A DNA stretch of 64,000 bases, from positions 1 to 64,000 of the forward strand of contig CBCTZG010000002.1 in assembly GCA_965151315.1 (NCBI GenBank), read 5' to 3'. The DNA comes from Avimonoglobus sp965151315 (GTDB lineage: Bacteria > Bacillota > Clostridia > UBA1381). A program made the translations under genes and the position numbers. Below are positions 28,202 to 38,017 of the stretch, piece after piece; positions within the stretch are counted from its first letter, which is position 1; each line of letters begins with the position of its first letter. Under the pieces are notes generated by a model that did not search any database, was not told the origin of the DNA, and saw only the letters and a program-made list of their open reading frames with translations.

Positions 28202-30997
28202 ATGTGCGATAAATGTCAGGACTTTACCAAGTCGGTCAATCTGCCGTCTACGGATTTTCCAATGCGGGGGAACCTGCCCCAGCGAGAGCCGGAAACCGTG
28301 CGGTACTGGGAGGAGATCGACCTGTATGGGAAATTAAAGGAGAAGAACCGGGGCAACACCCCCTTTATCCTGCACGACGGCCCGCCCTATGCCAACGGCG
28401 ACCTGCATATGGGCCATGCCCTGAATAAGATTTTAAAGGATATTATCGTCCGGTATAAGAACCTGCAGGGGTATTACGCCCCCTATGTGCCGGGCTGGGA
28501 CACCCACGGCCTGCCCATTGAGCAGCAGGCGATTAAAAAGCTGGGTATCAACCGCCACGAGGCGGGGCCGGTGAAATTTATTGAGGCCTGCCGCCAGTTC
28601 GCCCTTTCCCATGTAGAAAATCAGAAGACCCAGTTCAAGCGGCTGGGTGTGATCGGCGACTGGGATCATCCCTATCTGACTCTGAGCAACGATTTTGTGG
28701 CCAAACAGATTGAGATTTTTGGTGAGATGGCGAAAAAGGGCTTGATCTATAAGGGCCTGAAGCCAGTATACTGGTGCCCGCACTGTGAAACGGCGCTGGC
28801 CGAGGCTGAGATTGAGTACGCCGAGGACAAAACCAACTCCATTTATGTGAAGTTTGCGGTTAAGGATGATAAGGGCCTGTTTGCGGGATTGGACAATGTA
28901 TACTTCGTGATCTGGACGACGACCACCTGGACGCTGCCCGGCAACGTGGCGATCTGTCTGAACCCGGATTTTGAGTATTCCTTGGTAAAGATGGAAAACG
29001 GAGAGATCTATGTACTAGCCACCGAGCTGATCGAAAGCGTGATGAAGGCTGCGAAAATCACAGGCGGCTATGAAATTGTTAAGCGGTTCAAGGGACAGGA
29101 ATTGGAGCTGATCACCTGTCAGCATCCCTTTATGGACCGGGATTCCCTAGTGATTCTAGGCGATCATGTCACCTTAGAAGCCGGTACTGGCTGCGTCCAC
29201 ACCGCGCCGGGACATGGCGTGGAGGACTATCAGGTTTGCCTGCAATATCCCCAGCTGGAAATTATTGTGCCGGTGGATGACAAGGGGCACTTAAATGAAC
29301 TGGCAGGCGAATTTGCGGGCCTGTATTATGAAAAATCCAACCCGAGGATCATTGAAAAGCTGCAGTCCACCGGAAACCTTCTGGCGGTTGAAGAAATTAT
29401 CCACCAGTATCCCCATTGCTGGCGGTGCGACGATCCGATCATCTTCCGGGCGGCGGATCAGTGGTTTGCTTCGGTAGACGCACTGAAAGAAACGGCGGCA
29501 AAGGCGATTCAGGGTGTAAAATGGATTCCCCAGTGGGGCGAAGACAGGATCACCAGCATGGTAATGGACCGCAGCGACTGGTGTATTTCCCGGCAGCGAA
29601 CCTGGGGCGTACCCATTCCCATGTTCTACTGTGCGGAGTGCGGTAAGGAGCTGATCAACGATGAGACCATCAGCGCAGTGAGCAGTCTGTTCCGGACGGA
29701 GGGCCCAGATCAGTGGTGGGCAAAGGAAGCAGACGAGATTCTGCCAGCGGGCACAAAATGCCCGGTTTGCGGCAGCACACACTTTACCAAGGAAAAGGAC
29801 ATCATGGACGTTTGGTTTGATTCCGGCTCTTCCCATGCGGCGGTATGTGAAGCCCGGGACGATCTGGTCTACCCGGCGGACATGTATTTAGAGGGAAATG
29901 ACCAATATCGGGGCTGGTTCCAATCCTCTCTGCTGACCAGTATTGCCACCAAGGGCATTGCGCCGTATAAGACCGTTATTACCCACGGCATGATCCAGGA
30001 CGGTGAAGGCAAGAAGATGTCCAAATCCAAGGGCAACGCCATTCTGCCGGCGGAAATCGTGGACAAATTTGGCGCCGATGTACTGCGGCTCTGGGTCGTT
30101 TCCGCCGATTACCGGACGGATATGCGCATGAGCCAGGACGCTTTGAAGCAGCTTTCCGAGGGCTATCGGAAGATCCGGAATACAGCCCGGTATATCCTGA
30201 GCAATATCAATGATTTTGATCCCAACAAGGACATGGCGGCTTACGGCGATATGCTGGAAATCGACAAGTGGGCGCTCCTGAAGCTGAACCAGGTGGTGGA
30301 TAAAGCGATCCGCGCCTATGAGTCCTATGAATTCCATAGCTTATATAATGCGATTTTGAATTTCTGCATTGTGGATATGAGCAACCTCTATCTGGATGTG
30401 CTCAAATCCCGGCTGTACACAGAGAAACCAGCGGCGCCGGAGCGCCGGAGCGCCCAAACAGCTATGTTCAAAATCCTGGACGCGCTGGTGAAGCTGCTTG
30501 CGCCGGTGCTGGCGTTTACAGCGGAGGAAATCTGGAAATTTATGCCCCATCTGAACGGCGAGGACACCACCAGCGTAATGCTGTCCCGGATGCCCAAGGT
30601 GGAGGCGGAATACCAGGATCCGGCCCTGGAAGAAAAATGGGCGCAGCTGACGGCTGTCCGCAGCGATGTAAACGGTGCGCTGGAACCGGCCAGAAATGAA
30701 AAGCTTATCGGGAAATCCCTGGACGCCGAGGTGGTGGTATACGCCAAGGGCGCCTTGTATGAATTGCTGAAAGCAGAGGAGGCCGGCCTGGCCGAGCTGT
30801 TTATCACCTCAAAGGCGACAGTAGAACCTTTGGAAAATGCGTCTGCGGATGCCTTTGTCGGCGAGAACGTATTGGTTCAGGTGGCGGCCAGCCCCTATGA
30901 AAAATGCGGCCGGTGCTGGGTCCATTCCGAAACGGTCGGCACCATTCCTGGCTACGGCGGGATCTGTGCGGATTGCGTGAAAAAGCTGACAAAATAA
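28202..30997 (+). CDS. ileS: isoleucyl-tRNA synthetase
   Basis: 931 residues. Class I signatures: HMGH in YANGDLHMGHALNK near residue 70 and KMSKS near 605, the editing domain with WTTTTWTLPGN, and the C-terminal zinc finger CGRCWVHSE with the later CADC. It charges tRNA-Ile in the cytoplasm and edits valine. The bacterial type with the C-terminal zinc ligands is usually the mupirocin-sensitive class. Normal length. Confidence 0.98.
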   Translation: MCDKCQDFTKSVNLPSTDFPMRGNLPQREPETVRYWEEIDLYGKLKEKNRGNTPFILHDGPPYANGDLHMGHALNKILKDIIVRYKNLQGYYAPYVPGWDTHGLPIEQQAIKKLGINRHEAGPVKFIEACRQFALSHVENQKTQFKRLGVIGDWDHPYLTLSNDFVAKQIEIFGEMAKKGLIYKGLKPVYWCPHCETALAEAEIEYAEDKTNSIYVKFAVKDDKGLFAGLDNVYFVIWTTTTWTLPGNVAICLNPDFEYSLVKMENGEIYVLATELIESVMKAAKITGGYEIVKRFKGQELELITCQHPFMDRDSLVILGDHVTLEAGTGCVHTAPGHGVEDYQVCLQYPQLEIIVPVDDKGHLNELAGEFAGLYYEKSNPRIIEKLQSTGNLLAVEEIIHQYPHCWRCDDPIIFRAADQWFASVDALKETAAKAIQGVKWIPQWGEDRITSMVMDRSDWCISRQRTWGVPIPMFYCAECGKELINDETISAVSSLFRTEGPDQWWAKEADEILPAGTKCPVCGSTHFTKEKDIMDVWFDSGSSHAAVCEARDDLVYPADMYLEGNDQYRGWFQSSLLTSIATKGIAPYKTVITHGMIQDGEGKKMSKSKGNAILPAEIVDKFGADVLRLWVVSADYRTDMRMSQDALKQLSEGYRKIRNTARYILSNINDFDPNKDMAAYGDMLEIDKWALLKLNQVVDKAIRAYESYEFHSLYNAILNFCIVDMSNLYLDVLKSRLYTEKPAAPERRSAQTAMFKILDALVKLLAPVLAFTAEEIWKFMPHLNGEDTTSVMLSRMPKVEAEYQDPALEEKWAQLTAVRSDVNGALEPARNEKLIGKSLDAEVVVYAKGALYELLKAEEAGLAELFITSKATVEPLENASADAFVGENVLVQVAASPYEKCGRCWVHSETVGTIPGYGGICADCVKKLTK

Positions 30998-31002
30998 ATT
31001 TG

Positions 31003-31036
31003 AAAACAGCGGTTTTTAGAAACCGCTGTTTTTTTC
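31003..31036 (+). terminator. intrinsic terminator after ileS
   Basis: AAAACAGCGGTTT pairs with AAACCGCTGTTTT around TTAG, followed by a T-run. Confidence 0.94.
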
Positions 31037-31114
31037 GGGAAAGCACAAAAACATCTTTTCTTTTTTTCTGGAATATGATACAATAGATAGCAAATAAGAT
31101 AAGGGATGGAAGAT

Positions 31115-32200
31115 ATGGAACGGCTGCATTTAGATTTACAGGAACAGGGATACGATATTGTTTTTTCTGCGGATTTTTCCGGACTGTGTGGCTGCCTGGG
31201 GGAAATCCAGGCTCCCCAAAAGCTTTTGGTGGTAACGGACACCAATGTGGAGAAGCTTTACGGCGGCGAGGTAACGGCGCTTCTTAAGGCTGCCGGATAT
31301 GATGCCAGATTGTTTGCGTTCCCGGCAGGAGAGCCCCAGAAGAATATGGATACGGTCTTAGGAATCTGCGCGGCCTGTATCGGCCATGGCATGGACCGGC
31401 GGAGTATAATCGCTGCCTTGGGCGGCGGCGTGGTGGGCGACATGGCCGGCTTCGCGGCGGCGATCTATATGCGGGGTATCCCCTTCGTGCAGGTGCCGAC
31501 CACACTGCTAAGCCAGACGGACAGCAGCGTGGGAGGGAAAACAGGGATTGATTTTCAGGACGGGAAAAATATATTGGGTGCATTTCATCAGCCAAAATTG
31601 GTATATATCAACGTGTCCGTGTTAAAAACCCTGCCGAAGCGGGAATTGATTTCTGGTATGGGGGAAGTGATTAAGCACGGCATTATCCAGGATAAGGTAT
31701 TTTTTGAAGAGCTGGAGAAAAATCATGACCGGATTCAGGCGCTAGAGCCGGACGACCTGATCCGCATGACAAAGAAAAACTGCGGCATTAAGGCAGAAGT
31801 GGTTATGGAGGATACCTTTGAAACCGGCCGCCGGGCCAACCTGAACCTGGGCCACACCATTGGCCATGCGTTAGAAAGCGATCTGCATTTTACATGGCCC
31901 CACGGGGAATGCGTTGGAATTGGGACGATTGCCGCAGCGTATATCGCCTGCCGGCGGGGAATGATTTCTGAGGAGACACTGGGCCGGATAGAAAATATTT
32001 TCAGGCTATACAATTTCCGGACCCGGGTAAAGCTGGCGGATCCGGGGCGGGTGTTGATACTCATGCAGAAGGACAAGAAGAAAATTGATGGGCGGCTGAA
32101 ATTTATATTGCCTACAGGGATCGGCAGCGTGATCCAGGTTACAGATGTGACGGAACAAGAGATTTTAGACGCTTTGGCATATATCCAGACGAGAAATTAG
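31115..32200 (+). CDS. aroB: 3-dehydroquinate synthase
   Basis: 361 residues. An N-terminal NAD-binding part with LVVTDTNVEKLYG, GGGVVGDMAGFAAAIYMRGI and PTTLLSQTDSSVGGKTGI, and a C-terminal metal-binding part with HGIIQD and LNLGHTIGHALES. It converts DAHP to 3-dehydroquinate, the second step of the shikimate pathway; the first step enzyme lies at 58256. An ATG at 31106 touches the AAGGG ribosome-binding site, so the ATG at 31115 is preferred. An extended -10 TGATACAAT lies at 31076-31084. Confidence 0.96.
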   Translation: MERLHLDLQEQGYDIVFSADFSGLCGCLGEIQAPQKLLVVTDTNVEKLYGGEVTALLKAAGYDARLFAFPAGEPQKNMDTVLGICAACIGHGMDRRSIIAALGGGVVGDMAGFAAAIYMRGIPFVQVPTTLLSQTDSSVGGKTGIDFQDGKNILGAFHQPKLVYINVSVLKTLPKRELISGMGEVIKHGIIQDKVFFEELEKNHDRIQALEPDDLIRMTKKNCGIKAEVVMEDTFETGRRANLNLGHTIGHALESDLHFTWPHGECVGIGTIAAAYIACRRGMISEETLGRIENIFRLYNFRTRVKLADPGRVLILMQKDKKKIDGRLKFILPTGIGSVIQVTDVTEQEILDALAYIQTRN

Positions 32201-32293
32201 CAAATAGGCATCGAAATATGGGTACGCATCTTCGGGGGAGCGTGTATGCGGCAGAGTCTTTTGCGTGCATAAATTAAGAAAGAGGTTTCAAAT

Positions 32294-32941
32294 ATGATTT
32301 TATGGCTGATTCTGGCGTTGCTGACTGTTGGCGGCGACCAGCTGACAAAATATTTCGTGGTGACGAATATCGGCGGCAGTGATACGGTCCCGGCGATTCC
32401 GGGGCTGATTGATTTTGTTAATGTACAGAATACAGGCGCGGCGTTTAGTATTCTATCTAACAATATTGAACTGCTGAGTGTGATTTCCAGTATTTTCTGT
32501 ATTGGCGTCGTGGTATACATGGTTACGCAGCGGCCAAAGCATAAGCTGCTGATCACGTCCCTGGGGCTTTTATTCGGCGGTGCGGCGGGGAATGTGATCG
32601 ACCGGATTTTCCGGGGGTATGTAGTGGATTTTATTGAAACCACCTTTATCCGGTTCCCAGTGTTTAACATAGCGGATGTAGCCATTACCATCGGCGCAGT
32701 TTTATTGGTGATCTATATCTTGTTTTTTGACAAAAAGGAAATGGAACGCCGGGCGCGGGAGATGGCAGCAGTTGGTGTGGTGGAGCAGGCCCAGCCCGCA
32801 GCAGCCGGGGAGCCGGAAACAGCCGAAGCGGAAGAAACAGAAGAAATAGATGAAACAAGCGAAGAAACAGACGGAGAGGAAGGACTGGGGGACCAATCCA
32901 ACGAAGGAGCGGATCATGGAGAAGCGGATTCTGACAGCTAA
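32294..32941 (+). CDS. lspA: lipoprotein signal peptidase (LspA) with acidic C-terminal tail
   Basis: 215 residues against about 150-170 usual for the family. Four membrane helices with the signatures NTGAAFSILSNN, GGAAGNVIDRIFRGYVVDF and FNIADVAITIG; the catalytic aspartates lie in VID and NIAD. It removes lipoprotein signal peptides. After the last helix a tail of about 55 residues is almost purely Glu, Asp, Thr, Ala and Ser. The tail extends over the start of rluD (26-base overlap). Confidence 0.95.
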   Translation: MILWLILALLTVGGDQLTKYFVVTNIGGSDTVPAIPGLIDFVNVQNTGAAFSILSNNIELLSVISSIFCIGVVVYMVTQRPKHKLLITSLGLLFGGAAGNVIDRIFRGYVVDFIETTFIRFPVFNIADVAITIGAVLLVIYILFFDKKEMERRAREMAAVGVVEQAQPAAAGEPETAEAEETEEIDETSEETDGEEGLGDQSNEGADHGEADSDS

Positions 32942-33833
32942 AGCGGAGGACGCCGGAGCGAGGTTGGATAAATTTATCAGCCAAGCCATGGGCCTGTCCC
33001 GCTCTTATGCGGCGAACCTGGCCCGGGAAGGCGCGGTGACCTTGCTGGATGGGAAAAAGCTGGATAAAAATTATAAACTGCGGGGCGGGGAGGGCATCCT
33101 CCTGTGCCTGCCGGAGCCGGAAGCTTTAGAGCTGATACCGGAAAATATCCCGCTGGATATTGTTTATGAGGATCAGGATCTGTTAGTGGTGAATAAACCC
33201 CAGGGGATGGTGGTGCATCCGGCGCCGGGGAATTACACGGGTACGCTGGTTAACGCGCTTTTATATCATTGCCGGGGGAACCTGTCCGCAATCAACGGCG
33301 TTGTGCGGCCGGGAATTGTCCACCGGATCGACAAGGATACCAGCGGGCTGCTGGTGGTAGCGAAAAATAACGAGGCGCACGTCAAACTTTCCGGGCAGAT
33401 CAAGGAAAAAAAGGCGGTGCGCCGGTATGAAGCGCTTTTAAACGGGGTTTTAAAAGAAGACGGCACAGTGAATAAGCCCATCGGCCGGCATCCGGCTGAC
33501 CGGAAGAGGATGGCCGTGGTACCGGGGGGCCGGGAGGCTGTGACCCATTACCGGGTGCTGGAGCAGTTTTTGGGCTATACCTTGGCGGAGTGTATCCTGG
33601 AAACCGGCCGCACCCACCAGATCCGGGTCCATATGGCCTCTATCGGCCACAGCGTGGTGGGTGACCCGGTATATGGTGTAAAGAAAGAAAAATTTCAGCT
33701 CAAAGGGCAGCTGCTCCATGCCAAAACTATCGGCTTTGCCCATCCCCGGACCGGGGCGTATATGGAATTTTCCGCGGAATTGCCGGAATATTTTACGGCG
33801 GTTTTGAAGATTTTGCGTAGAAAAAGTGAATAA
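32916..33833 (+). CDS. rluD: RluD-type 23S rRNA pseudouridine synthase
   Basis: 305 residues, ATG at 32916 after AAGGAG, inside the end of lspA. An N-terminal S4 domain (RLDKFISQAMGLSRSYAANL) precedes the catalytic core, with the aspartate in HRIDKDTSGLLVVAKN and ETGRTHQIRVH near the end. It isomerises uridines in 23S rRNA. The lspA-rluD order is common in Firmicutes (lspA-ylyB). Confidence 0.95.
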   Translation: MEKRILTAKAEDAGARLDKFISQAMGLSRSYAANLAREGAVTLLDGKKLDKNYKLRGGEGILLCLPEPEALELIPENIPLDIVYEDQDLLVVNKPQGMVVHPAPGNYTGTLVNALLYHCRGNLSAINGVVRPGIVHRIDKDTSGLLVVAKNNEAHVKLSGQIKEKKAVRRYEALLNGVLKEDGTVNKPIGRHPADRKRMAVVPGGREAVTHYRVLEQFLGYTLAECILETGRTHQIRVHMASIGHSVVGDPVYGVKKEKFQLKGQLLHAKTIGFAHPRTGAYMEFSAELPEYFTAVLKILRRKSE

Positions 33834-33857
33834 ATTATAAATTTACCGGGAATTTGG

Positions 33858-33886
33858 TTGAAAATTCTGGGCGACGGGTGTATGAT
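33858..33886 (+). promoter_or_regulatory. promoter of ddl-murI
   Basis: TTGAAA (33858-33863) and TATGAT (33881-33886), 17 bases apart, 25 bases after the rluD stop. Confidence 0.65.
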
Positions 33887-33942
33887 AGAATCAGATACTG
33901 CATAAATTGATGATAGATCAAAAAAATGGGAGTGTTATTGTT

Positions 33943-35019
33943 TTGAAAAAGAAAATCAAACTGTGTGTCGTGTTTGGCGGGCAGTCGCCGGAGCACGATA
34001 TTTCCTGTAAGTCGGTGGTCTCTGTGCTGAAAAATCTGAACCGGGACCGCTATCGGATACATAAGATTTGGATCACGAAAAAGGGACAGTGGTTTTTATA
34101 TACAGGCAAGGACGAAAAAATTGCCGATGGGACGTGGAAAACCGATAAACAGCATTTGCACAAGGCGGTGATCTCTCCCGACGCCGGCGACCGGGCGATC
34201 CTTGTGTTTGGGGAAGATAAAGTTAAAAAAATTAAGCTAGACGCTGTATTTCCGGTGCTCCATGGGGAACACGGAGAGGACGGGACCATCCAGGGGCTTC
34301 TGGAGCTTGCCAATATCCCCTATGTGGGGATGGGCGTGGTATCCTCCGCAAACAGTATGGATAAAACCTTTACGAAAATTATCCTGCAGTCGGCGGGGAT
34401 CCCCCAGGCGGACTGGGTGACGGTAAACACCTGGGAGCTAGACCGGCTGGAGGAAGCCATGGACGAGGCAGAGCGGCGGCTGGGATATCCCTGCTTTGTC
34501 AAGCCGGCTACTACGGGGTCTTCCGTAGGCGTAGGCAAGGCCCATAACCGGGCCGAGCTTGCGGCTGGGATTCAAAATGCGGCAAAATTTGCCCGTAAGA
34601 TCCTGGTGGAGGAGAATATTGACGGCCGTGAGGTAGAGTGCTCCGTTTTAGGCAACGAAAAACCGGCGGCTGCCGAAGTGGGCGAGATCATGCCGACTGT
34701 TGAGTTTTATGATTTTGATGCGAAATATAACGATGAATCTACCAAGCTCCAGATCCCGGCGGATATCCCCCCAAAAACCCGGGAACAGATCCGGGAATAC
34801 GCTGTCCGGGCATTCCGGGCCATGGATGGCGCGGGTCTTTCCCGGGTAGACTTTTTCATCCGCCATGCCGACGGCGCCGTGATTTTAAATGAACTGAACA
34901 CCATGCCCGGGTTTACGAATATCAGCATGTATCCCAAGCTGTGGCAAGCCATGGGCCTGGAATACGGGCCTTTATTAGACCGGCTGGTAGAGCTTGGGCT
35001 GGAGAGCAAAAAGCAGTAA
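33943..35019 (+). CDS. ddl: D-alanine--D-alanine ligase
   Basis: 358 residues from a TTG at 33943, chosen because TGGGAG lies 10 bases upstream; a TTG/ATG at 33907/33910 lacks a binding site. ATP-grasp motifs: VVFGGQSPEHDIS, HGEHGEDGTIQG, FVKPATTGSSVGVGKA and LNELNTMPGFTNISMYP. It joins two D-alanines for the peptidoglycan stem peptide. The terminal-substrate loop cannot be judged for D-Ala versus D-Lac specificity by eye. murI follows after 22 bases. Confidence 0.95.
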   Translation: MKKKIKLCVVFGGQSPEHDISCKSVVSVLKNLNRDRYRIHKIWITKKGQWFLYTGKDEKIADGTWKTDKQHLHKAVISPDAGDRAILVFGEDKVKKIKLDAVFPVLHGEHGEDGTIQGLLELANIPYVGMGVVSSANSMDKTFTKIILQSAGIPQADWVTVNTWELDRLEEAMDEAERRLGYPCFVKPATTGSSVGVGKAHNRAELAAGIQNAAKFARKILVEENIDGREVECSVLGNEKPAAAEVGEIMPTVEFYDFDAKYNDESTKLQIPADIPPKTREQIREYAVRAFRAMDGAGLSRVDFFIRHADGAVILNELNTMPGFTNISMYPKLWQAMGLEYGPLLDRLVELGLESKKQ

Positions 35020-35041
35020 ACAAATGGGAAGGGAAAAGCGA

Positions 35042-35863
35042 ATGGATAACAGAAGCATTGGGGTTTTTGACTCGGGCTTGGGCGGCCTGACGGCCGTCCG
35101 GGAGATCATGGCCCGGCTGCCTGGGGAGAACATCGTATATTTTGGGGATACCGGGCGGGTGCCTTATGGTACCCGGGGCGCGGATACCATTATCAAGTAT
35201 GCGCATCAGGATATTCGTTTTCTGGAAAGCTTTGGCGTAAAGCTGATCGTCATTGCCTGCGGCACCGTCAGCGCTGTGGCCCTGCCGGCGCTGCAGGCGG
35301 AGTATCAGACGCCGTTAGTCGGCGTTGTAGACGCCACGGCCCGGGCGGCGGCAAAGGCGACCCGGAATCAAAGGATCGGGATCATTGGTACGCAAAGCAC
35401 GATTAAAAGCGACGCCTACGCCAAGGCACTGGGCGCGATTGCACCAGAGGCAAAAACATATTCAAAAGCTTGTCCGCTGTTTGTGCCGCTGGTTGAAAAC
35501 GGGCATTGGGAAACGCCGGTTGCCCGGCTGGTAGCGGAGGAATATCTGGCGGAGCTGCGGGAGCAGGATGTGGATACGCTGATTTTAGGCTGTACCCATT
35601 ATCCCCATTTGAAAAAAACTATTGCGGAGGTGATGGGCCCGGCTGTGCGGCTCATTGAACCCGGGGTGGAGCTGGCTAAGTTTTTAGAACAGGCGTTGGC
35701 GGAGCAGGGACTGCATTCCCAGACGGCAGGCCCGGCGCAATATCAGTATTTTGTCAGCGATACGCCGGAGGGTTTTGAGGCGCTTGGATCCTTATTCCTG
35801 AACCGGGATATTCATGGTAAGGTGAAAAAAATTGACATTGAAAAGTACGAAAAAAAATGCTAA
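35042..35863 (+). CDS. murI: glutamate racemase
   Basis: 273 residues. FDSGLGG at residues 9-15, the first catalytic Cys73 in IACGTVSA and the second in LGCTHYPHL near 186. Many homologues have ACNT at the first site; the ACGT form is found in a subset. It supplies D-glutamate for peptidoglycan. The end overlaps the DUF1934 gene by 32 bases. Confidence 0.95.
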   Translation: MDNRSIGVFDSGLGGLTAVREIMARLPGENIVYFGDTGRVPYGTRGADTIIKYAHQDIRFLESFGVKLIVIACGTVSAVALPALQAEYQTPLVGVVDATARAAAKATRNQRIGIIGTQSTIKSDAYAKALGAIAPEAKTYSKACPLFVPLVENGHWETPVARLVAEEYLAELREQDVDTLILGCTHYPHLKKTIAEVMGPAVRLIEPGVELAKFLEQALAEQGLHSQTAGPAQYQYFVSDTPEGFEALGSLFLNRDIHGKVKKIDIEKYEKKC

Positions 35864-36278
35864 AATACATATATGCAATATCCAATCTGCCGGTGAGGAC
35901 AGGGATCGGATCGAATTATCAACAGAAGGCACCTTTTACCGGCGGGGAGAAAGCTTTTATCTTCTGTACCAGGAGCCAGATCCGGAAACGGGGCTTTGGG
36001 GAGATTCGATCCTGTTAAAGGTGGTGGATGGTACAGTCGTTATGAAACGGATCGGCGGTGTTTCCTCGGAAATGCGTTTTAAACCCGGGAAAACGGAGAA
36101 TTGCTGTTACCGAATGCCCTACGGGAGTCTGGAAATAACATTGGACTGCCGGCGGGCGGCAGTAGAGCTCAACGACCAGGGCGGATGGATCCAGTTAGAT
36201 TACATACTAAAGATCGGCAGCGGAATATACCAAAACGATCTGACGATTCAGGTGGAAGCCGGAAAGGACGACGTATGA
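35832..36278 (+). CDS. DUF1934 (YwiB-like) beta-barrel protein
   Basis: 148 residues from a TTG at 35832 (another TTG at 35838). RIELSTEGTFYRRGESFYLLYQEP, LLKVVDGTVVMKRIG and EMRFKPG with alternating beta-strands match DUF1934, a small calycin-like barrel. The function is unknown. It overlaps both neighbours: murI by 32 bases and the S41 protease by 4 (ATGA). Confidence 0.82.
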   Translation: MTLKSTKKNAKIHICNIQSAGEDRDRIELSTEGTFYRRGESFYLLYQEPDPETGLWGDSILLKVVDGTVVMKRIGGVSSEMRFKPGKTENCCYRMPYGSLEITLDCRRAAVELNDQGGWIQLDYILKIGSGIYQNDLTIQVEAGKDDV

Positions 36279-37720
36279 AAAGAAAAAAATTGTCAGCATT
36301 GATTCTGGCTGGCGCGTTGCTTTTGCAAACGACGGCGCTGGCAAAGCCGGAGGAACAGCCCAGCCCGGAATATAATTATTTTCAAACCATGCTGGAATAT
36401 GCGGCGGAGCTGTATATTGATGAATCGGTCACTTCAGACCAGTTGATGGAAAAGGCGATTTCTAAGCTGTTGGAGGAGCATCCGGAGCTGGTGGAAGAAG
36501 CCCTGAAATACGGTTTTGGCAGCCTGGATGAATACAGCGAGTTTTATACAGCGGAGGAATACTATCAGTTTCTGAATAATATTAACCACACCTTTTATGG
36601 GATTGGCGTGATCATCCAGAAAATTGGCGATTACACAACGGTGGTGCGCTGCCTGGAGGATGGCGGCGGCGCAAAGGCCGGGGTGCAGGAGGGCGACCAG
36701 ATCGTCAGCGTGGACGGCCAGAGCGCGGTTGGGAAAACGATCGACGAGGTCCAGAACATGATCCTGGGCGAGCCGGATACAGATGTGGTGATTGAATTCC
36801 TGCGGGACGGGCAGACGGTAACCCTGACCATCCGGCGGCAGCAGGTGGAGTCGGAAACAGTGGGCATGACGATCCTGCCGGGGAATATCGCCTACATACA
36901 GATTATCAATTTCGCTATGAATACAGACAAGGAATTCAGCCAGAAGCTGCAGGAACTGGACGAAAAAGGGATTACCAATATTATTTTGGACCTGCGGGAC
37001 AACCCGGGCGGCTATTTGGAGTCTGCGGTTAATGCGGCGAAAATGATCGTGCCTGCGGGCATTATTGTGCAGACTATATACCGGCAGGAGGAGAATAACG
37101 AAACGTTTTATTCCGACCTGCAGGATCCCAAATATAAATTTGCGGTTTTAGTCAACCAGAATACGGCCAGCGCCGCGGAGATTTTGTCCGGCGCCCTGCA
37201 GGATTCCGGCGTGGGGACCTTGATCGGGGAAACCACCTATGGAAAGGCGGTGATCCAGAGTATGTTCCAGTTGGGGGACGGCCGCGGGTTTAAGCTGACC
37301 ACCGGACATTATCTGACCCGGGACGGCCACGAGATTAACCATGTAGGGATCGATCCGGACGAATATGTGATCAATGTTACCCAAAATATTGATACCGCCC
37401 AGTTCCAGCCCTTTGACTACATCACCAAGTGGTCAGTGGGGCAAAGCGGCGCCGCTGTACAGGGGGCTAAGGAGCGGCTGAAAGTTTTAGGCCTCTATAC
37501 AGGGGAGATTAACGATCAGTTTGACGCGGAGCTGGAACAGGCAGTAACACAGTTCCAGGCGGATGTGTATCTGTATCCCTACGGTGTGCTGGATATTTCT
37601 ACCCAGCTCCGGCTGGAAAACATATTTGATGAAATCGAGGCAGAAGCGGATAAGCAGATGAAGGCGGCATACGAATTCTTTGGCGGCGACCCCGCGGATA
37701 TTGGGTTGGATTGGTTTTGA
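36275..37720 (+). CDS. S41-family C-terminal processing protease with peptidoglycan-binding domain
   Basis: 481 residues, ATG at 36275 overlapping the preceding stop. Signal peptide (MKRKKLSALILAGALLLQTTALA), PDZ domain (about 105-190, GIGVIIQKIGDYTTVVRCLE and AGVQEGDQIVSVDG), S41 core with catalytic Ser in NTASAAEIL and Lys in ETTYGKAVIQS, and a C-terminal peptidoglycan-binding repeat (about 390-440, VQGAKERLKVLGLYTGEIND). This is a CtpA/CtpB-like extracytoplasmic protease; CtpB helps activate sigma-K signalling in B. subtilis, but the role here is not known. Confidence 0.93.
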   Translation: MKRKKLSALILAGALLLQTTALAKPEEQPSPEYNYFQTMLEYAAELYIDESVTSDQLMEKAISKLLEEHPELVEEALKYGFGSLDEYSEFYTAEEYYQFLNNINHTFYGIGVIIQKIGDYTTVVRCLEDGGGAKAGVQEGDQIVSVDGQSAVGKTIDEVQNMILGEPDTDVVIEFLRDGQTVTLTIRRQQVESETVGMTILPGNIAYIQIINFAMNTDKEFSQKLQELDEKGITNIILDLRDNPGGYLESAVNAAKMIVPAGIIVQTIYRQEENNETFYSDLQDPKYKFAVLVNQNTASAAEILSGALQDSGVGTLIGETTYGKAVIQSMFQLGDGRGFKLTTGHYLTRDGHEINHVGIDPDEYVINVTQNIDTAQFQPFDYITKWSVGQSGAAVQGAKERLKVLGLYTGEINDQFDAELEQAVTQFQADVYLYPYGVLDISTQLRLENIFDEIEAEADKQMKAAYEFFGGDPADIGLDWF

Positions 37721-37756
37721 TCTTGCAGGATGGCCATGATTTGGTGGCAATGAAAA

Positions 37757-37801
37757 GCAAAACAAAAGAGATGCAGCAAGCCTGTATCTCTTTTGTTTTG
37801 C
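37757..37801. terminator. bidirectional terminator between the S41 protease and the XRE gene
   Basis: A perfect 16-base inverted repeat: GCAAAACAAAAGAGAT (37757-37772) and ATCTCTTTTGTTTTGC (37786-37801), loop of 13. Confidence 0.88.
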
Positions 37802-37819
37802 GCATGTCTATTTTCCGCG

Positions 37820-38017
37820 TCAGTCTGTTACGGTAAAGATCTCTTCGATCGAAACATCAAAGACCTTTGCGATATTCCAAGCCAAAACCAGGGATGGGTT
37901 ATATTTCCCTTTTTCCAAATTGCCGATGGTTTCACGGCGGACCCCTACTAGCTTTGCCAAATCCTCTTGTTTCATATCGTGCTTTGCCCGGAGCTCCTTT
38001 AATCGGTTTTTAATCAT
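37820..38017 (-). CDS. small XRE-family helix-turn-helix regulator
   Basis: 65 residues. IKNRLKELRAKHDMKQEDLA and VRRETIGNLEKGKYNPSLVLAWNIA form the five-helix XRE DNA-binding fold with nothing else attached. Such YozG-type regulators often control the operon they belong to. It starts inside the last codons of the DUF3796 gene (8-base overlap), so the two are co-translated. A palindrome at 38408-38423 is the likely operator. Confidence 0.92.
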   Translation of the reverse strand: MIKNRLKELRAKHDMKQEDLAKLVGVRRETIGNLEKGKYNPSLVLAWNIAKVFDVSIEEIFTVTD

